From Podospora pseudocomata (taxonomy: Eukaryota > Ascomycota > Sordariomycetes > Sordariales > Podosporaceae): a DNA stretch of 64,000 nt. The notes beneath the pieces were generated by a model, which had not been told where the DNA came from, searched no databases, and worked only from the letters and a program-made list of their open reading frames with translations. Where the stretch lies: contig NW_026946363.1 in the NCBI RefSeq assembly GCF_035222375.1, forward strand, positions 7,192,001-7,256,000, read 5' to 3'. Below, one piece after another: positions 1 to 10,872 of the stretch. The position numbers were made by a program, and so were the translations under genes. Numbering within the stretch: the first letter of the stretch is position 1; every line of letters begins with the position of its first letter.

Positions 1-2238
1 AGAATGACCGGACCAGGAGCCGTTCCTGCGATGAACAGTCCGAGCATGCAAATCTCGCCGAGGTAGACTCCGACGAAGAGCTGCTTGAGCGCCTTAGGAT
101 AGATCAGACCGCGGGTGTCGATCTGGGTATCAGTGACAAAGAAAACATTGTATCTCCAAGCGAAGTAGAAGAGGAACATTGCGATGGTAGCCCAGCCCAA
201 CATAAGAGGAGCAATGCACGAGTAAGTAATGGCTACGTATTGTAGTTAGTGACAGCATTGAAAAAACGGGACAAAAGTGCGGACATACCGATAACCACAA
301 TGTTGGTGTAGACCGGCATGGTGCTGCCCCATGAAATGGCGCTTAAATTAGACCACTTCTGGTAGAGGGCGCGGGGTGTGTTCGCCAGGAACTTGTAGAG
401 AATTGTGAAGATGAAGAACCCGACGACCTGGGTGAGCACGCTAGTGGCAATGGTCAAGCCCTGGACGATGAAATATGTGATGTAAAAGTTGGATGCTTTA
501 GGCAAGCCCTGAGCCAGGATTCTCGGTGTCTCATTGGGGGCGTTGATGATCTGTTCAATGACGGCAGGAGCCGATGACGACAAGGTGGTGACCAAAAAGA
601 CCTGGATGACCTGGAAGGCGAAATATGCGTTTTGGGTGAACAACTCAACGCCGGAAATTGATGGCTCGCCGGCCAATTTCGCACAAACTACAAGACTCGT
701 TAGTTTAATTGGGACGCTGCACAGGAGCTGATGGTCGGTCTACTTACGGCGCATGATGATGGGCACCAACGACATGAGGATAGCAAGGGCCACAGATGGC
801 AGAAGGCCAGTGATAACGCCCAGGATGACCTTGGGAATATCGGTGAGCCACGACAGCCAAGAATACTCCGTTGCGAGATAGTTGATGTTGCTGATAGCAC
901 CGACTACAGCAACAGGGATAGCCCAAAAGATGATCAAAGCAGCGATGAAGGCCAATACAATGTAACGCCGAATCACAAGCTGCCACCACGGAACAGCCAA
1001 AGACTTCCAGATCACCTCGCTCGGGCGAATACCAACGACACGGTTCGACATGTGAAGACCTTGGTGATGGGCCAGCATCTGAGCGGCAGCTTCGGCGGCC
1101 TGCTGCGACGTGAACTCGATGAAGACACCCGGAATGTTCTTGAAAGCGCCGCTGCGGTACTTGGCTTGGACAGCTTCCGCCTCCGGGATGAGGCGCTCCA
1201 GCTCGGCGCGGCACCAGTTGATCGTGTCCACCTTCTTTCCAATCAGACCAAGAGGACCGGTTCGGTGTGTCGGCCGGGACTTGGCCGACAGCCATCGGGC
1301 CGCAATGCTTCCAGACTCGGCATCACCCGTGATCGCTTGCTTGTCAGCTTCGGACGCATTGGCGCCGTTCTTGATGGCCTTCTGGCGGGCCTTGTTCGCA
1401 AGCTTGATCAACTTGATCTCGGCCTTCTCCAACTTCATGGCAACCTTGTCGCGCTCCTTCACCAAGTCATCCACCTCGTCGGTGCGAGCTGTGATCCAGA
1501 TATTCTTGGCATTTTGGCCAAACACTTGGCGCAGCTTTGCTTCGTTTAGGTAATTGTCCGGGACGCAGGTGAACAAGACGGTGCGAGACGAAATGCGCTC
1601 CGAATAAAAGGGGCTGAGCAAGAAGGCCTGGCGCAAGTTAATGTAGAAGATGCACTCTCGCATGATCAGATACATGACGAAGCCAAAGTAAGCCCAGCTC
1701 ACGAAGACGTGGGCAAAATAGCGGTTCTTGTGGGTGTCCGGGTTAACATTGGAATAGGAGAGTATGTCGAGCTCCTTCTGACCACCGCCACCGGTAGCAT
1801 TGATGGGGAAAAGAACGGGCCAGGTGATGATGCAGCCAACGAAGCAGAGAACAAGCGCCATCTGCAGGTACCGAATGTAGAGGTAGGCATCGAGAGATTG
1901 GTGCTGGAGGGCGTAGATGTCGGGGATCCTCCAGAAGCTTCCTATCCAGTTGAACAGCCCATTGGGAAGGGGGGGCGATCTTTCGCTCTCTCTCAAGCTC
2001 CCCAAGTAGGTTCGCGGTGCGTAGTAGCGTCTCTTGCTACGTCTCAGTATCAGAAAGACGGCGAGATAAGCCCCAGAGATGACGGCGACAGGGGCGAGGG
2101 TCGAAACCAATGCTTTGTCAAGTGTGTCAGTACTGCAACTGCGTTGTGCCCAAATCATCTTCAGGAGCAAAGCTTACCCGAAAGCGAGGAGCTTTCCGCC
2201 GTTTCTCCAGTGCTGGAAGTATTGTTGCTGTTGCTCAT
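1..2238 (-). CDS. CSC1/OSCA-like (DUF221) calcium-permeable osmosensitive channel, 3' end cut by window
   Basis: Exons on the minus strand are 2238-2178, 2112-748, 687-289 and 232 to beyond position 1. All junctions are GT-AG and keep frame, giving 685 codons before the edge. The first exon encodes a Ser/Asn-rich start, followed by a hydrophobic segment at about residues 21-42. Two more membrane segments follow, then a soluble Lys/Glu-rich stretch that matches the PHM7 cytosolic domain, then the 7-TM block, including RLCAKLAGEPS across the second intron. This order (RSN1_TM, PHM7_cyt, RSN1_7TM) is that of fungal CSC1/RSN1 proteins, which are mechanically or osmotically gated cation channels of the plasma membrane or endomembranes. 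Which paralogue this is cannot be told from the visible part. It is divergent from the gene at 4671. Confidence 0.9.
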
Positions 2239-4670
2239 GATGGCGGTATTGCAGAATTCAGCGTCTGCGCGCTTAGGGGTAGGGTTAGTAGCTGGCAATT
2301 ATGCCTGAAAAGGTTCGTGAACCGTCGTCAATGCCGTCGTAAATGTTGATGTCTCTAGGAAACAGAGTCGAGTCGCCCTCCCCGTGAGAGGGAAACGAAC
2401 CGGAAGGCCTGAAAGGAGCGTGTCAGATCACAGATCACAGATCAGAGATCCTCGGGAAACGGAAGAAAATTGACGGGCTGGGCGATGCGGAAGGGTAAAT
2501 GGAGGAGAGAGCTCCTTGGACGCGCCCAAAGCTTGTGCGCCGACGGAGTGGAACGAGTGGACGGGAGAGCAGGTGAAGGGAAACGGCGCAGGGAAGCGGG
2601 CTGGAGGAGGGTCCTTACAATTTAGTGGTTTGGCAGGGGAAGCCACGACGGCGTCAAATTACTGGGCTGGGTCTGGGAGCTTGGGTCGTGAAGCTACTCC
2701 CTTCTGGGATTGGACGATATTTGGTGTATCAAACACGCTGGAACGGCTGGACCGCTGGAGGCGGCCGCCGTCAACGGGGGAGCCAACGGGCTTTTTATCA
2801 ACTACGGAATGGACAGCCACTTCGGCCTTGTCTCCGATTTTTGGCAACTCATCGTTGTCTGCACCACCAAATCTAGCTTTGTGTTCTTTGCATCGGGGAC
2901 ACTGAATCCAATGACGCAAGTCGTTGCCAATCCAGACGTTGCATTTTCATTAGGCCCATGCACCTTTCAGCAGGGTCGGCCAGGGTCACGGCAATCGCTC
3001 TGCTCCAACTGCGACGCTGCCCCACCTCCACGAAACCTCGATTCAGCCTCTCCCACTTGTTGCCCTGTGCTTGGCTGCGGTCATCGCTGCCATACAACTT
3101 CGTAAAAGAACATCTCATTTCCTGTTCTCGGTATTTGAGCTCACCATTGTAAGTCTCTACGGTCTGCATATGCTACATGTAAAACACACCTCAGTCTGCC
3201 TTTTCCGATCGATCGTGTCGGCTTCCCGTCGTCACCAGCCAAGCATAGCCATCACCCAAGCCAGTGCAGCCCATCACCAAAAAGAGCCAAAAAAGAGGTC
3301 ACCAACCACCAGGAATCACCAGCATGTCTCAAATGATTTTACCGTGTCTGGCTGTTAGCGCTAGACCAGAGTGACAGAGATGGACAGCTCAGCAGTCGGT
3401 CTGGACTGCTGCAGGGTGAAGTGGCCCGCTTTTCTTCAGCTTGTGGTGTCGAGCAGTGCTGGAAGTGCCACCGCGTCACACATTCAAGGTACAAGAAGGG
3501 CACTGACGTTTGGTGTCTCTTTGTGCTAATTACGTCCAACGTCAGCCCACGAGAACTGTTAGGAACGCTTTTCTTTCTGTCTTTCTTCCAACTCTTTTAC
3601 TTTGGCTTTGCCATGTGTGAGCTCATCGCCTAGCGGAGCAACCGCATCGTTGGAGCGGACGAAAAAAAACCAGGTGACGATCGAGGTGGGCTGCGGCAGA
3701 GGACCCTCCTCCGTCACGCAGATCGGTGATTGAGCAGGGGTTTCTTCCCGGTTGGAGCGACAAGAGACCCTTGCCCAGCGTCTGGCTTCCCTTTTGTGCG
3801 ACGTCAACACGCGACACTTGACATTTTGCGACCAGAGAAGCACCACCTTTTCAAGCCACCATTTGTGGCCTTCAGCTATGTTGTGTTGTGCGTCGGTCTT
3901 TTCCGCGGTCTGGAACACACAACTTGTCAAGTCGTCAAGCAACCACACCCAAGATAAGGCGTTGCGCTCCGGCCGAGAAGACTCCTGGCATGCGCTGCAA
4001 TGCAGCGCTTCCCCAGATTTTCACCCAAGCTGGGGGTCCCTACGGCGTGGGTTCACGGGGCTGCATCGGCCTCAGAGGACCCCTACTCCAGCATGTTCAG
4101 GCAAAACCCAACCACAATCCAACCAGGCCCCGCATCAATCCGTGGCTCTTGCTTATTAAACCCGTCAAGAACAACAGGTCAAATCCCAAACTAGCCGGGG
4201 CCAAGTGTACTCTTGAGAAATGTGACACTATTTTGAACTCAGAGATGGGCAAGACAAGGCAGGTGCAGAATAAACTCGGGCCTCTCATTGTTGAAAACAA
4301 CTGAGCGTCAACTAGCTCCATCTAGTCTTGAGACCGAACAGTGAAGTTTTGGCTTGCACTTTGTAGTTTAGGAGACAATGGCACTTCGAGTTTCCTGTTT
4401 CCGTCGATGGTCTTGACCGGATAGAGAAACTTCTTTGTCGTGGTCTTGCAACGAGTGCTGAATACAATGCTCTTGCTTTGCTTCCGGGCATTCCGGCATT
4501 CCCCAACACCATGTTCCAGACAAAGGACAATGGGGCCTCTAAACTCACCCACGGTACATAATCAACAAACCACGATTTCATCAGGTTGATCTCGCATACT
4601 CGAGAAGTCTGACAGTCCGTGAGAAATTGCCAAACACATACCACATCAACCTGAGCAGACATCGGACGCC
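2239..4670. other. Divergent intergenic region, 2.4 kb
   Basis: This region lies between the divergently transcribed channel gene and the orphan coiled-coil gene, so it should hold both promoters and leaders. Open frames here are short and carry no recognisable domain. Apart from the CAGATCA tandem and pyrimidine-rich patches, I see nothing I can name. Confidence 0.6.
2424..2444. repeat. Tandem heptamer CAGATCA x3
   Basis: Three perfect copies of CAGATCA lie head to tail, followed by a degenerate GAGATC. They lie about 190 nt upstream of the channel gene's start codon, probably in its leader or promoter. No function can be assigned from sequence. Confidence 0.7.
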
Positions 4671-6368
4671 ATGGGATCTGCACCGGCAGTCTACGCCCAT
4701 ACGGCAGAGCACGAGGACGACCCCTATGGAGAACAAGACGGCTACATCAAGGCTACCGATTTTTCCCTGCCTTACTACTCCGAGTTCTCGCGAATCTATG
4801 CGCAGACGGTCAGTCAGGGTCTGCTCCGTCACGTCAACTGTGGTTATCTGTCCACCGAGGGAATTGCTCCAACACTTCTCGCCCTCAAGCAGCATGCTCA
4901 GTCACTGTGCATCCTCATCCAGCAACTGAACCCGACAACTGGCATCTCCGAGATTGGAGACGGCAGCCTCCGCAGGGCCGGAGCTGGCAGCAGTGATCCT
5001 CTTACGCTCAAAGCCAATCTCAATGACGCGTTTGACTTTCTCTCCGACTTGAGCACCCCCTACACCAACGATGATACAAATCATCAGATTCCCCTGACGG
5101 CCCTTTTGAACGAGGTGCGCGCCCGCGATGAACTTAAAGGCGTCTCGTATCATTGCCCCTTTGCCGATGCCCCCAAGCCGAGAAACCCCGGGGAGAACCT
5201 AAAGCCGTATGCCACCCATCAGAACCTCGTTCTGCACGCCAACGCCTGCTTGGAAAGACTGGACCACGAGTTCAGCACCACCGGGGGGCTGCTCAGCATC
5301 TTGCCGACGGACCAGGAGGGCAGGGAGAACCTCAACCATGCTCGCAATACCCTCCTAGGTCAGTGGCTGACGTACACGCAGCATCTCGTTGGTCGGATGC
5401 ACGAGCTCGAGAGGTCCTACAACAATGCTCTTGACGCCCTGGCGGGCGAAGCCCTAATCCCGAGTCAGCACCTTTCTGTTGTTGGCCCTACCGGCGCGAG
5501 TGAGGGACGCTCCATCGTCTATCCACAAGACAAGTACGTGCTTGTCAATGCCGGTGACGACATCTTCCAGTACCTCCACTCGATCCTCGACAAGCAGGAG
5601 ACCCTCCTGCAAGCGCAGGACACCATCAACAAGTCAAACGGAGCGGTGGGTGAGGTCGCCATAGTGTCGAGCGAGGGTACGGAGTTGTACACCCAGGGCA
5701 TCGTCTACGTCGACATCCCGTCGCGATTCTACCGTCTGGCCGGGCAGGGCAGAAATACCCTCTTCGTGATTCCCGCGCACAATGTCCACCCCGCCACGGC
5801 GCACACGAGATTGCTCGAGTCCCAGCCTACGGTTGTGCAGGCCATCGCGCCGACGGACCCGGCCCGCGTGACGGTGTTGGAGAAGCGGTACACGGAGCGC
5901 ATTGCCAAGGCGGAGCAGGACGCCATCGACGTCCACCGGCTCGAGGCCGAAAACGAAAAGATGGAGAGGGAGCTCAGGACGTTCATTGCCGAGCACAAGA
6001 GGCTCGCCAGGGTGCGCGATGAGCTCATGAGCACCGTGGATGCCAAGGACAGGGTCAAGATCAACAAGCTCTTCAAGAACCAGGAGAATATCGAACAGCT
6101 CAAGGACCAGCTCAAGAATGCGCGCGACCAGGCGAACAAGAGCAAGGAGGAGGCTCAAAAGGCCAGGGCTGACGTCGCGGCAGCCAAGGCCGAGGCTGAG
6201 AGGTATAAGCAGACTTGCTTTGCGTGGGATGAATATGTCAAGAGCCTCTCGACGCAAAAGCCGGCGGATGATCAAGAAGACACGATCGCGGACATGTCGG
6301 CAACGCTGATTGGACAAGACGATAGTCAGCTTGAGAAAGAGAAAGAGGGAGATGGTGGGATTCTGTGA
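4671..6368 (+). CDS. Orphan protein with C-terminal coiled coil, 565 aa
   Basis: One uninterrupted frame starts at an ATG in good context (GCCATGG). I do not recognise the family. Residues 1-400 look like a globular, mainly helical domain with conserved-looking aromatic and Cys/His positions (for example VNCGYLS and SYHCPF). There is no signal peptide and no membrane segment. From about residue 401 to 514 the chain is a long charged heptad-type coiled coil rich in Glu, Lys, Arg and Ala, and the tail is acidic. It is probably a soluble scaffold or oligomer, which is inference from composition only. The preceding sequence is the divergent promoter shared with the channel gene. Codon use is unbiased enough, and the frame long enough, that coding status is not in doubt. 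Confidence 0.85.
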   Translation: MGSAPAVYAHTAEHEDDPYGEQDGYIKATDFSLPYYSEFSRIYAQTVSQGLLRHVNCGYLSTEGIAPTLLALKQHAQSLCILIQQLNPTTGISEIGDGSLRRAGAGSSDPLTLKANLNDAFDFLSDLSTPYTNDDTNHQIPLTALLNEVRARDELKGVSYHCPFADAPKPRNPGENLKPYATHQNLVLHANACLERLDHEFSTTGGLLSILPTDQEGRENLNHARNTLLGQWLTYTQHLVGRMHELERSYNNALDALAGEALIPSQHLSVVGPTGASEGRSIVYPQDKYVLVNAGDDIFQYLHSILDKQETLLQAQDTINKSNGAVGEVAIVSSEGTELYTQGIVYVDIPSRFYRLAGQGRNTLFVIPAHNVHPATAHTRLLESQPTVVQAIAPTDPARVTVLEKRYTERIAKAEQDAIDVHRLEAENEKMERELRTFIAEHKRLARVRDELMSTVDAKDRVKINKLFKNQENIEQLKDQLKNARDQANKSKEEAQKARADVAAAKAEAERYKQTCFAWDEYVKSLSTQKPADDQEDTIADMSATLIGQDDSQLEKEKEGDGGIL

Positions 6369-7518
6369 GCCGAGTGCTCGTTTTGGGAGTGAAATCTTGA
6401 GGGAGCTTCTTTTGGCTTCTGTTCTTCTAGAAAATGTGATGCCTTGTCTTTTTCAATTTCACCTGTGGTGGTACTGTTGTAGCTTGAATTACCGACAGCA
6501 CATCGCAAGACGTGTCTCTTGCTCGTTTTAATACAATATGAGACTTTTATGGATACACGGATCCATTGTGGTGTGTGTGTGTGTGTGTGTGTGCGTGTGT
6601 GTGACAGCCCCTCGGTATACCTATGTGTGTGACGGGATGATAGTCGCTATGGCAACGACTTCGACTCTGTGAGGGTGATGGCTGACCGTGCATGCACCAG
6701 CGGCACAGCTTCCCACCGGGACCCCCAAAAGAGAAACGGACTGAGGGGAATTGACCAATCGTGATTAGAGACAGGTCTTTCTTGACCAGACACAAGCTCT
6801 TGGGATGGTCATTTGCAGGTGCACGCTGAATTGAACAGATAACCTGAGCCCCGGTTCCATATCAGTGTTAGCGTGGGATGATGGCGAAAACGGCAGTTTG
6901 TTGACTTTCCCCTCCTTTCCCCTCATTTTTTTTTTTTGCTTTCTGTCGATTCAAGGGTCTGGATTGCTCTGGGGAACCAACAAGAAGAAAAAGACTCCAT
7001 TTCTCCAGCCATCTCGATTTCTTGCTGAAGCAGTTTTCGGAGCCGGAGCTGAGTAGCAAGAGTGGATATTTCCTGCCATCTACTTGGAATGGTTTTTGGT
7101 GGAACCTCTTTTTTGCGACTGACCAGGCTGGCGCCTTCTCTTTTTTGACGTGGCGGGAAAGACGGAAGAGAGAGGACAGCAAAACAAGAGTTCGCGCCGG
7201 CTCACCAAGACCTGGTTCCGATTTTCTTCTGAAGTTTGCGACGGCAAATATACAACATACAACCATCAACCCTGGTCTATACAGGACACGCTCGTCAACT
7301 CCACAGGTAAACTAAGATCGAGGATCGGATGCAACAGCGGGCGCGGTGGGGTTAGTGTTTGTTTGGATTCGATATTGGACCCAGTAAGGACAAGCATCTC
7401 GAAGACGGCAGAGAACAATGCATTGTTTGTGAGGAGGAGTTGGATTGAGGCTTGCGACGGGCTGTCCCTGAGTTAAACACCAACATTCCTGTGGTGCGAC
7501 ATTCGGGGGGCGACCACA
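6369..7518. other. Intergenic region between two plus-strand genes, 1.15 kb
   Basis: This should contain the 3' end of the coiled-coil gene and the promoter of the kelch gene. It holds a GT dinucleotide run (6568-6603), a homopolymer T stretch near 6928 and purine/pyrimidine-rich segments. No gene is recognised. Confidence 0.6.
6568..6603. repeat. GT dinucleotide microsatellite
   Basis: A run of about 17 TG units is interrupted once by GCG. It lies some 200 nt past the stop codon of the coiled-coil gene, in or just past its 3' UTR. Confidence 0.9.
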
Positions 7519-10500
7519 ATGGCGGGACCTCGCCGCCTCGGGTCCAGGACAAGATGGACGGCAACAGCACTCGTATTTTCCACGCTGGCTTCGGCGCAAC
7601 TTCCATACATTCCAACAACGATTCTTCTCCCACCACCAGACAAGAATGGGCATCCCATCGGCGCAGCTTACATCTTCACGCCCACCAAAGACGATAGCGC
7701 CGTCGAGCTCTTGTCACTGAACCTTTCATCTCTCACCACAACAGTGTTATCCACCCCCCCCATCACCGGCGCCTTCACGCCGACTATCTTCGCCAACGGC
7801 ACCTTGGGTATTTTCGCCGGCGACTGCTCCTCCCAGTCCGATGGCTTCCTCTGGACATGGTCCCCAGACTCAGCATCATCAACCCCTCCCCGATGGCACC
7901 CCCACCCCCAACCCTCTCTTGCGCCCTTCCACCTGGGAAGTACAATTTCCTTTTCCCTCCAGCTAGCTCCTGCTGTCTCCCCGCCGACCCTTTACCTGTA
8001 CGGGGGTATGTGTCCCTTCACCAACCTCTCCGACCCCATCCCTTACGACAGCCAGCAATCCTCAGCCATCTACTCCAACTCCATGTTCCGCCTCCCCCTT
8101 TCATCCTCCTCAACCACCTCCTCCCAAGAAGGGGAATACCTCTCCTCCCCCGGCCCCCCCATCCCAAACGCGGGGTTCACCCTCACCGCCCTGCAGCCCT
8201 CCCTCTCCAACCGGACCACCGCGTCTGGAGAACGAGCCCTGACCCAGCAAAACGGCTGGGTTTTGCTTGGTGGACACACCCAACAAGCATTTATCAACAT
8301 GAGCACCGCTGCAGTCTGGTCACTGCCTGAAGAAACGTGGAGTTTTATCCCTATTCACGGAGACAAGAAAGTGGACAGTCGGAGCGGGCACACTACTGTT
8401 TTGAGTGAGGATGGGACGAAGCTGGTGATTTATGGAGGGTGGGTGGGGGATACGGGGCAGAGGGCGGAGCCGGAGGTGGTGGTGGTGGATATGGGGTTGG
8501 GGGGGTTGGGGGATTGGGCTTGGGCGGATGGAGAGGGAGTAAAAGGAAGTGGCGAGGGGGAAGGGAGATACGGGCATGGGGCTGCGGTGCTGCCGGGGGA
8601 TGTTATGGTTGTTTATGGGGGCTGGATGATCGGTGGGGATGAGATGAAGAAAAAGAGACAGAACGGGGATGGGGAGGGGTTGAGGTTTTTGGATTTGAAG
8701 AGGATGGAGTGGGTTGATGAGTATGTACTTCCAAACCCGAGTTCGAGTTCGGTGGGGAGTGGGCAGGGAGGTGAGGGAAGCGAGGGGAGCGGATCTGGCG
8801 ACGACGGCCAGGGAGAAGGGGGTGACGAGACCAAGAAGACGCAGATTGGTCTTGGTGTTGGACTGGGTGTTGGGTTTCTGGTCTTGTTTTCGGTGGCTGG
8901 GTTCATTTTTTGGCGTCGGCGCCAACAGCAAACTCGCTCTCGAAACGATGCCCTCCGGGATTTGTCACAGGGTATCAATGGTTCCCTCCCGAGGGGGATT
9001 ACGTCGGATGATAATGACGACGAGATGCTTGAGCGGGAACACGGGTTGATGCTCCCTTGGACTGCGGCTTCGGCTAGGGAATGGTACATTGGTGGCGGCG
9101 ACCCCTATTCTCAAGGGCGAAAGTCACTAGCTTACGAGGGTTTGCGAGGTGGCGTCAGAAAGACCGGGGGCTCTTTGTATATGCCACCACCACCACCACC
9201 CTCGGCGAAGAACGCGAGAGGTTTATACCAGCCCACAAACAAGTCGACATCGTACGAATTTGGGCCCGGAGGAGGAGCAGGCCGGTCAAATCTCATCTCA
9301 CCGATTTACGAAGCCGACGAGGACGACGAGGGCGACCTCGGCCAGCAATCCCGGCACCGTAACCTTGGCCGTGCGAGCCCAGAAAAGCCACGGGACTCGT
9401 CCGAGGATGACGACCCGTTCTTGACGCCGACAGCAGCCACCACCCCCATCGGCGGCCTCTTCCCCCCACCGAGCATCAGCTCCCGAAGCGGCGGCTCCAG
9501 CCCCGAGCGCAAACCACCAGCACCAGCACCACCTCCGCAACCTCAAGATCCAGAGGTGCAAAACTGGCAAAACGACGTTGATGTCGCCGACGCAGTACTC
9601 GCCGCTAGAATCGGGAGAAGCAAGTCCATCGCGGCAAAGACGCCCCCGAGGTTGTATCTGGGCCATCAGAATAGCGTTACTGGCACCCGGTCACCAACCA
9701 GAGGGCCCGATACGCCTACTCTCTTGATTGAGGAACGGACAGGAAGTAACCTGTCTGAAGCGAGCGCATTCTCGTTTGTTCCTGGTGCGGAGAGACAGCA
9801 ATTGAGGGTTGCCACGGCCGCTGGGGAGGCCAAGCCATCCAGCAGTGGCAGTGGAGGCAGCTCCTCCTCTGCGCCGACGTTTAGCACCGCGAGGTCTAGT
9901 TTTCCTGTTTTGCAGAGCGAAGGCCCGGGGCTGCTGCACGGCGGTCGGCAGGCTGAGACGTATGATGACGGGCAGGGCGGGTATGAGATTTACAATTATG
10001 ACGGGTACAAAGACGAGGAGGATGCCGATTATGTTTACGTGCCCGGGAGTCCTTCGAAATCAAAACCTCCGCAGCGGAGGTCGTGGTTGGGGAGCATAAG
10101 GCGGGTGTTTGAGAAGGGGACGCCGGAGTCGTCGGCGACGGGGGGGAGCAGAGAGGATCTGAGCAGCCCGGGAGGGCAGCTGGAGGCCGGCACGGGGATG
10201 GATGGCGGGTTGGTTCGGAGGCAGGGGACGCTGCATAGACGGAAGCAGAACCGGCAGAGCTGGGGTGGGGAAGAGACGCAGGACGGGGAGTGGGATGTTG
10301 AGCGGGCGGTGGAGCAGAGGTTGGTGCAGGTCATGTTTACTGTCCCAAAGGAGAGGTTGAGGGTGGTGAATGCGGAGATTGAGCAGGAAGGGGAGGTGGG
10401 GGAGGTGGTGAGGGAGGGGGATAGGGAGTTTGACGCCGGGTACTATGATACTTGGGATACGGATGGGCCGCCTGCTCCGACACAGCAGGACAAGGGGAAG

Positions 10501-10872
10501 GGCAAGCTGCCCGAGATTGAGCTGTTACGGCCACCAGAGGGGGAGGAAGCCGAGGAGAGAGACAGGAAGAGGGAGTCAGTCGCGGGCAGTATCACGACCA
10601 CGCATACGATGGGGATATCACCTTCCACGTCTTTGCGTCAGGCGGAGATCAAGACCGAGGGGTTGCACACTGCCGAGGCGGTTAGGTATGAGAGGTTGGA
10701 GGTGAACCCTGGGGTGAGCCTGAGTCCCACGACCATGACACCAGAGAGAGTCATGCGACCCAAGAAGTCGAGGTCGAGGGTATTGGAGATGGTGGAGAGC
10801 ATCGAAACGAAGAGCTCGAGAAGCTCGCTGAGAGGGGGTGAAGAGGACGAGGTGACGCCCAAAAAGGGGTGA
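7519..10872 (+). CDS. Kelch-propeller single-pass membrane protein, 1117 aa
   Basis: This is a single-exon gene starting at ATG (context CACAATGG). Residues 1-27 form a signal peptide ending around LASAQ. Residues of about 30-410 contain kelch-like blades with the usual glycine pairs and Trp/Tyr positions (for example WVLLGGHT, SGHTTVLSEDG, LVIYGGW, RYGHGAAVLPG, VVYGGW). A Gly/Ser spacer leads to one transmembrane helix at about 441-464, followed by the stop-transfer run RRRQQQ. The remaining 650 residues are cytoplasmic, Pro/Ser/Glu-rich and probably disordered. This architecture is shared by fungal galactose-oxidase/kelch membrane proteins of unknown function. A surface receptor or adhesion role is inference. 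The coding strand changes from C-rich (7860-8230) to very G-rich (8390-8720). Confidence 0.85.
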   Translation: MAGPRRLGSRTRWTATALVFSTLASAQLPYIPTTILLPPPDKNGHPIGAAYIFTPTKDDSAVELLSLNLSSLTTTVLSTPPITGAFTPTIFANGTLGIFAGDCSSQSDGFLWTWSPDSASSTPPRWHPHPQPSLAPFHLGSTISFSLQLAPAVSPPTLYLYGGMCPFTNLSDPIPYDSQQSSAIYSNSMFRLPLSSSSTTSSQEGEYLSSPGPPIPNAGFTLTALQPSLSNRTTASGERALTQQNGWVLLGGHTQQAFINMSTAAVWSLPEETWSFIPIHGDKKVDSRSGHTTVLSEDGTKLVIYGGWVGDTGQRAEPEVVVVDMGLGGLGDWAWADGEGVKGSGEGEGRYGHGAAVLPGDVMVVYGGWMIGGDEMKKKRQNGDGEGLRFLDLKRMEWVDEYVLPNPSSSSVGSGQGGEGSEGSGSGDDGQGEGGDETKKTQIGLGVGLGVGFLVLFSVAGFIFWRRRQQQTRSRNDALRDLSQGINGSLPRGITSDDNDDEMLEREHGLMLPWTAASAREWYIGGGDPYSQGRKSLAYEGLRGGVRKTGGSLYMPPPPPPSAKNARGLYQPTNKSTSYEFGPGGGAGRSNLISPIYEADEDDEGDLGQQSRHRNLGRASPEKPRDSSEDDDPFLTPTAATTPIGGLFPPPSISSRSGGSSPERKPPAPAPPPQPQDPEVQNWQNDVDVADAVLAARIGRSKSIAAKTPPRLYLGHQNSVTGTRSPTRGPDTPTLLIEERTGSNLSEASAFSFVPGAERQQLRVATAAGEAKPSSSGSGGSSSSAPTFSTARSSFPVLQSEGPGLLHGGRQAETYDDGQGGYEIYNYDGYKDEEDADYVYVPGSPSKSKPPQRRSWLGSIRRVFEKGTPESSATGGSREDLSSPGGQLEAGTGMDGGLVRRQGTLHRRKQNRQSWGGEETQDGEWDVERAVEQRLVQVMFTVPKERLRVVNAEIEQEGEVGEVVREGDREFDAGYYDTWDTDGPPAPTQQDKGKGKLPEIELLRPPEGEEAEERDRKRESVAGSITTTHTMGISPSTSLRQAEIKTEGLHTAEAVRYERLEVNPGVSLSPTTMTPERVMRPKKSRSRVLEMVESIETKSSRSSLRGGEEDEVTPKKG
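8493..8518 (+). other. G-quadruplex motif inside the kelch gene
   Basis: Four G runs of 4, 7, 5 and 3 are separated by loops of 2-3 nt on the coding strand, which fits the canonical G3+N1-7 pattern. It encodes a Gly/Leu-rich linker between kelch blades. Confidence 0.7.

Noticed and set aside
731-1549. 272-codon plus-strand frame opposite the channel gene
   Set aside because: A shadow of the DUF221 coding frame; it has no ATG-supported gene structure and no domain.
5634-6317. 227-codon minus-strand frame opposite the coiled-coil region
   Set aside because: A Leu/Val/Arg-rich antisense shadow of the Glu/Lys-rich coiled coil.
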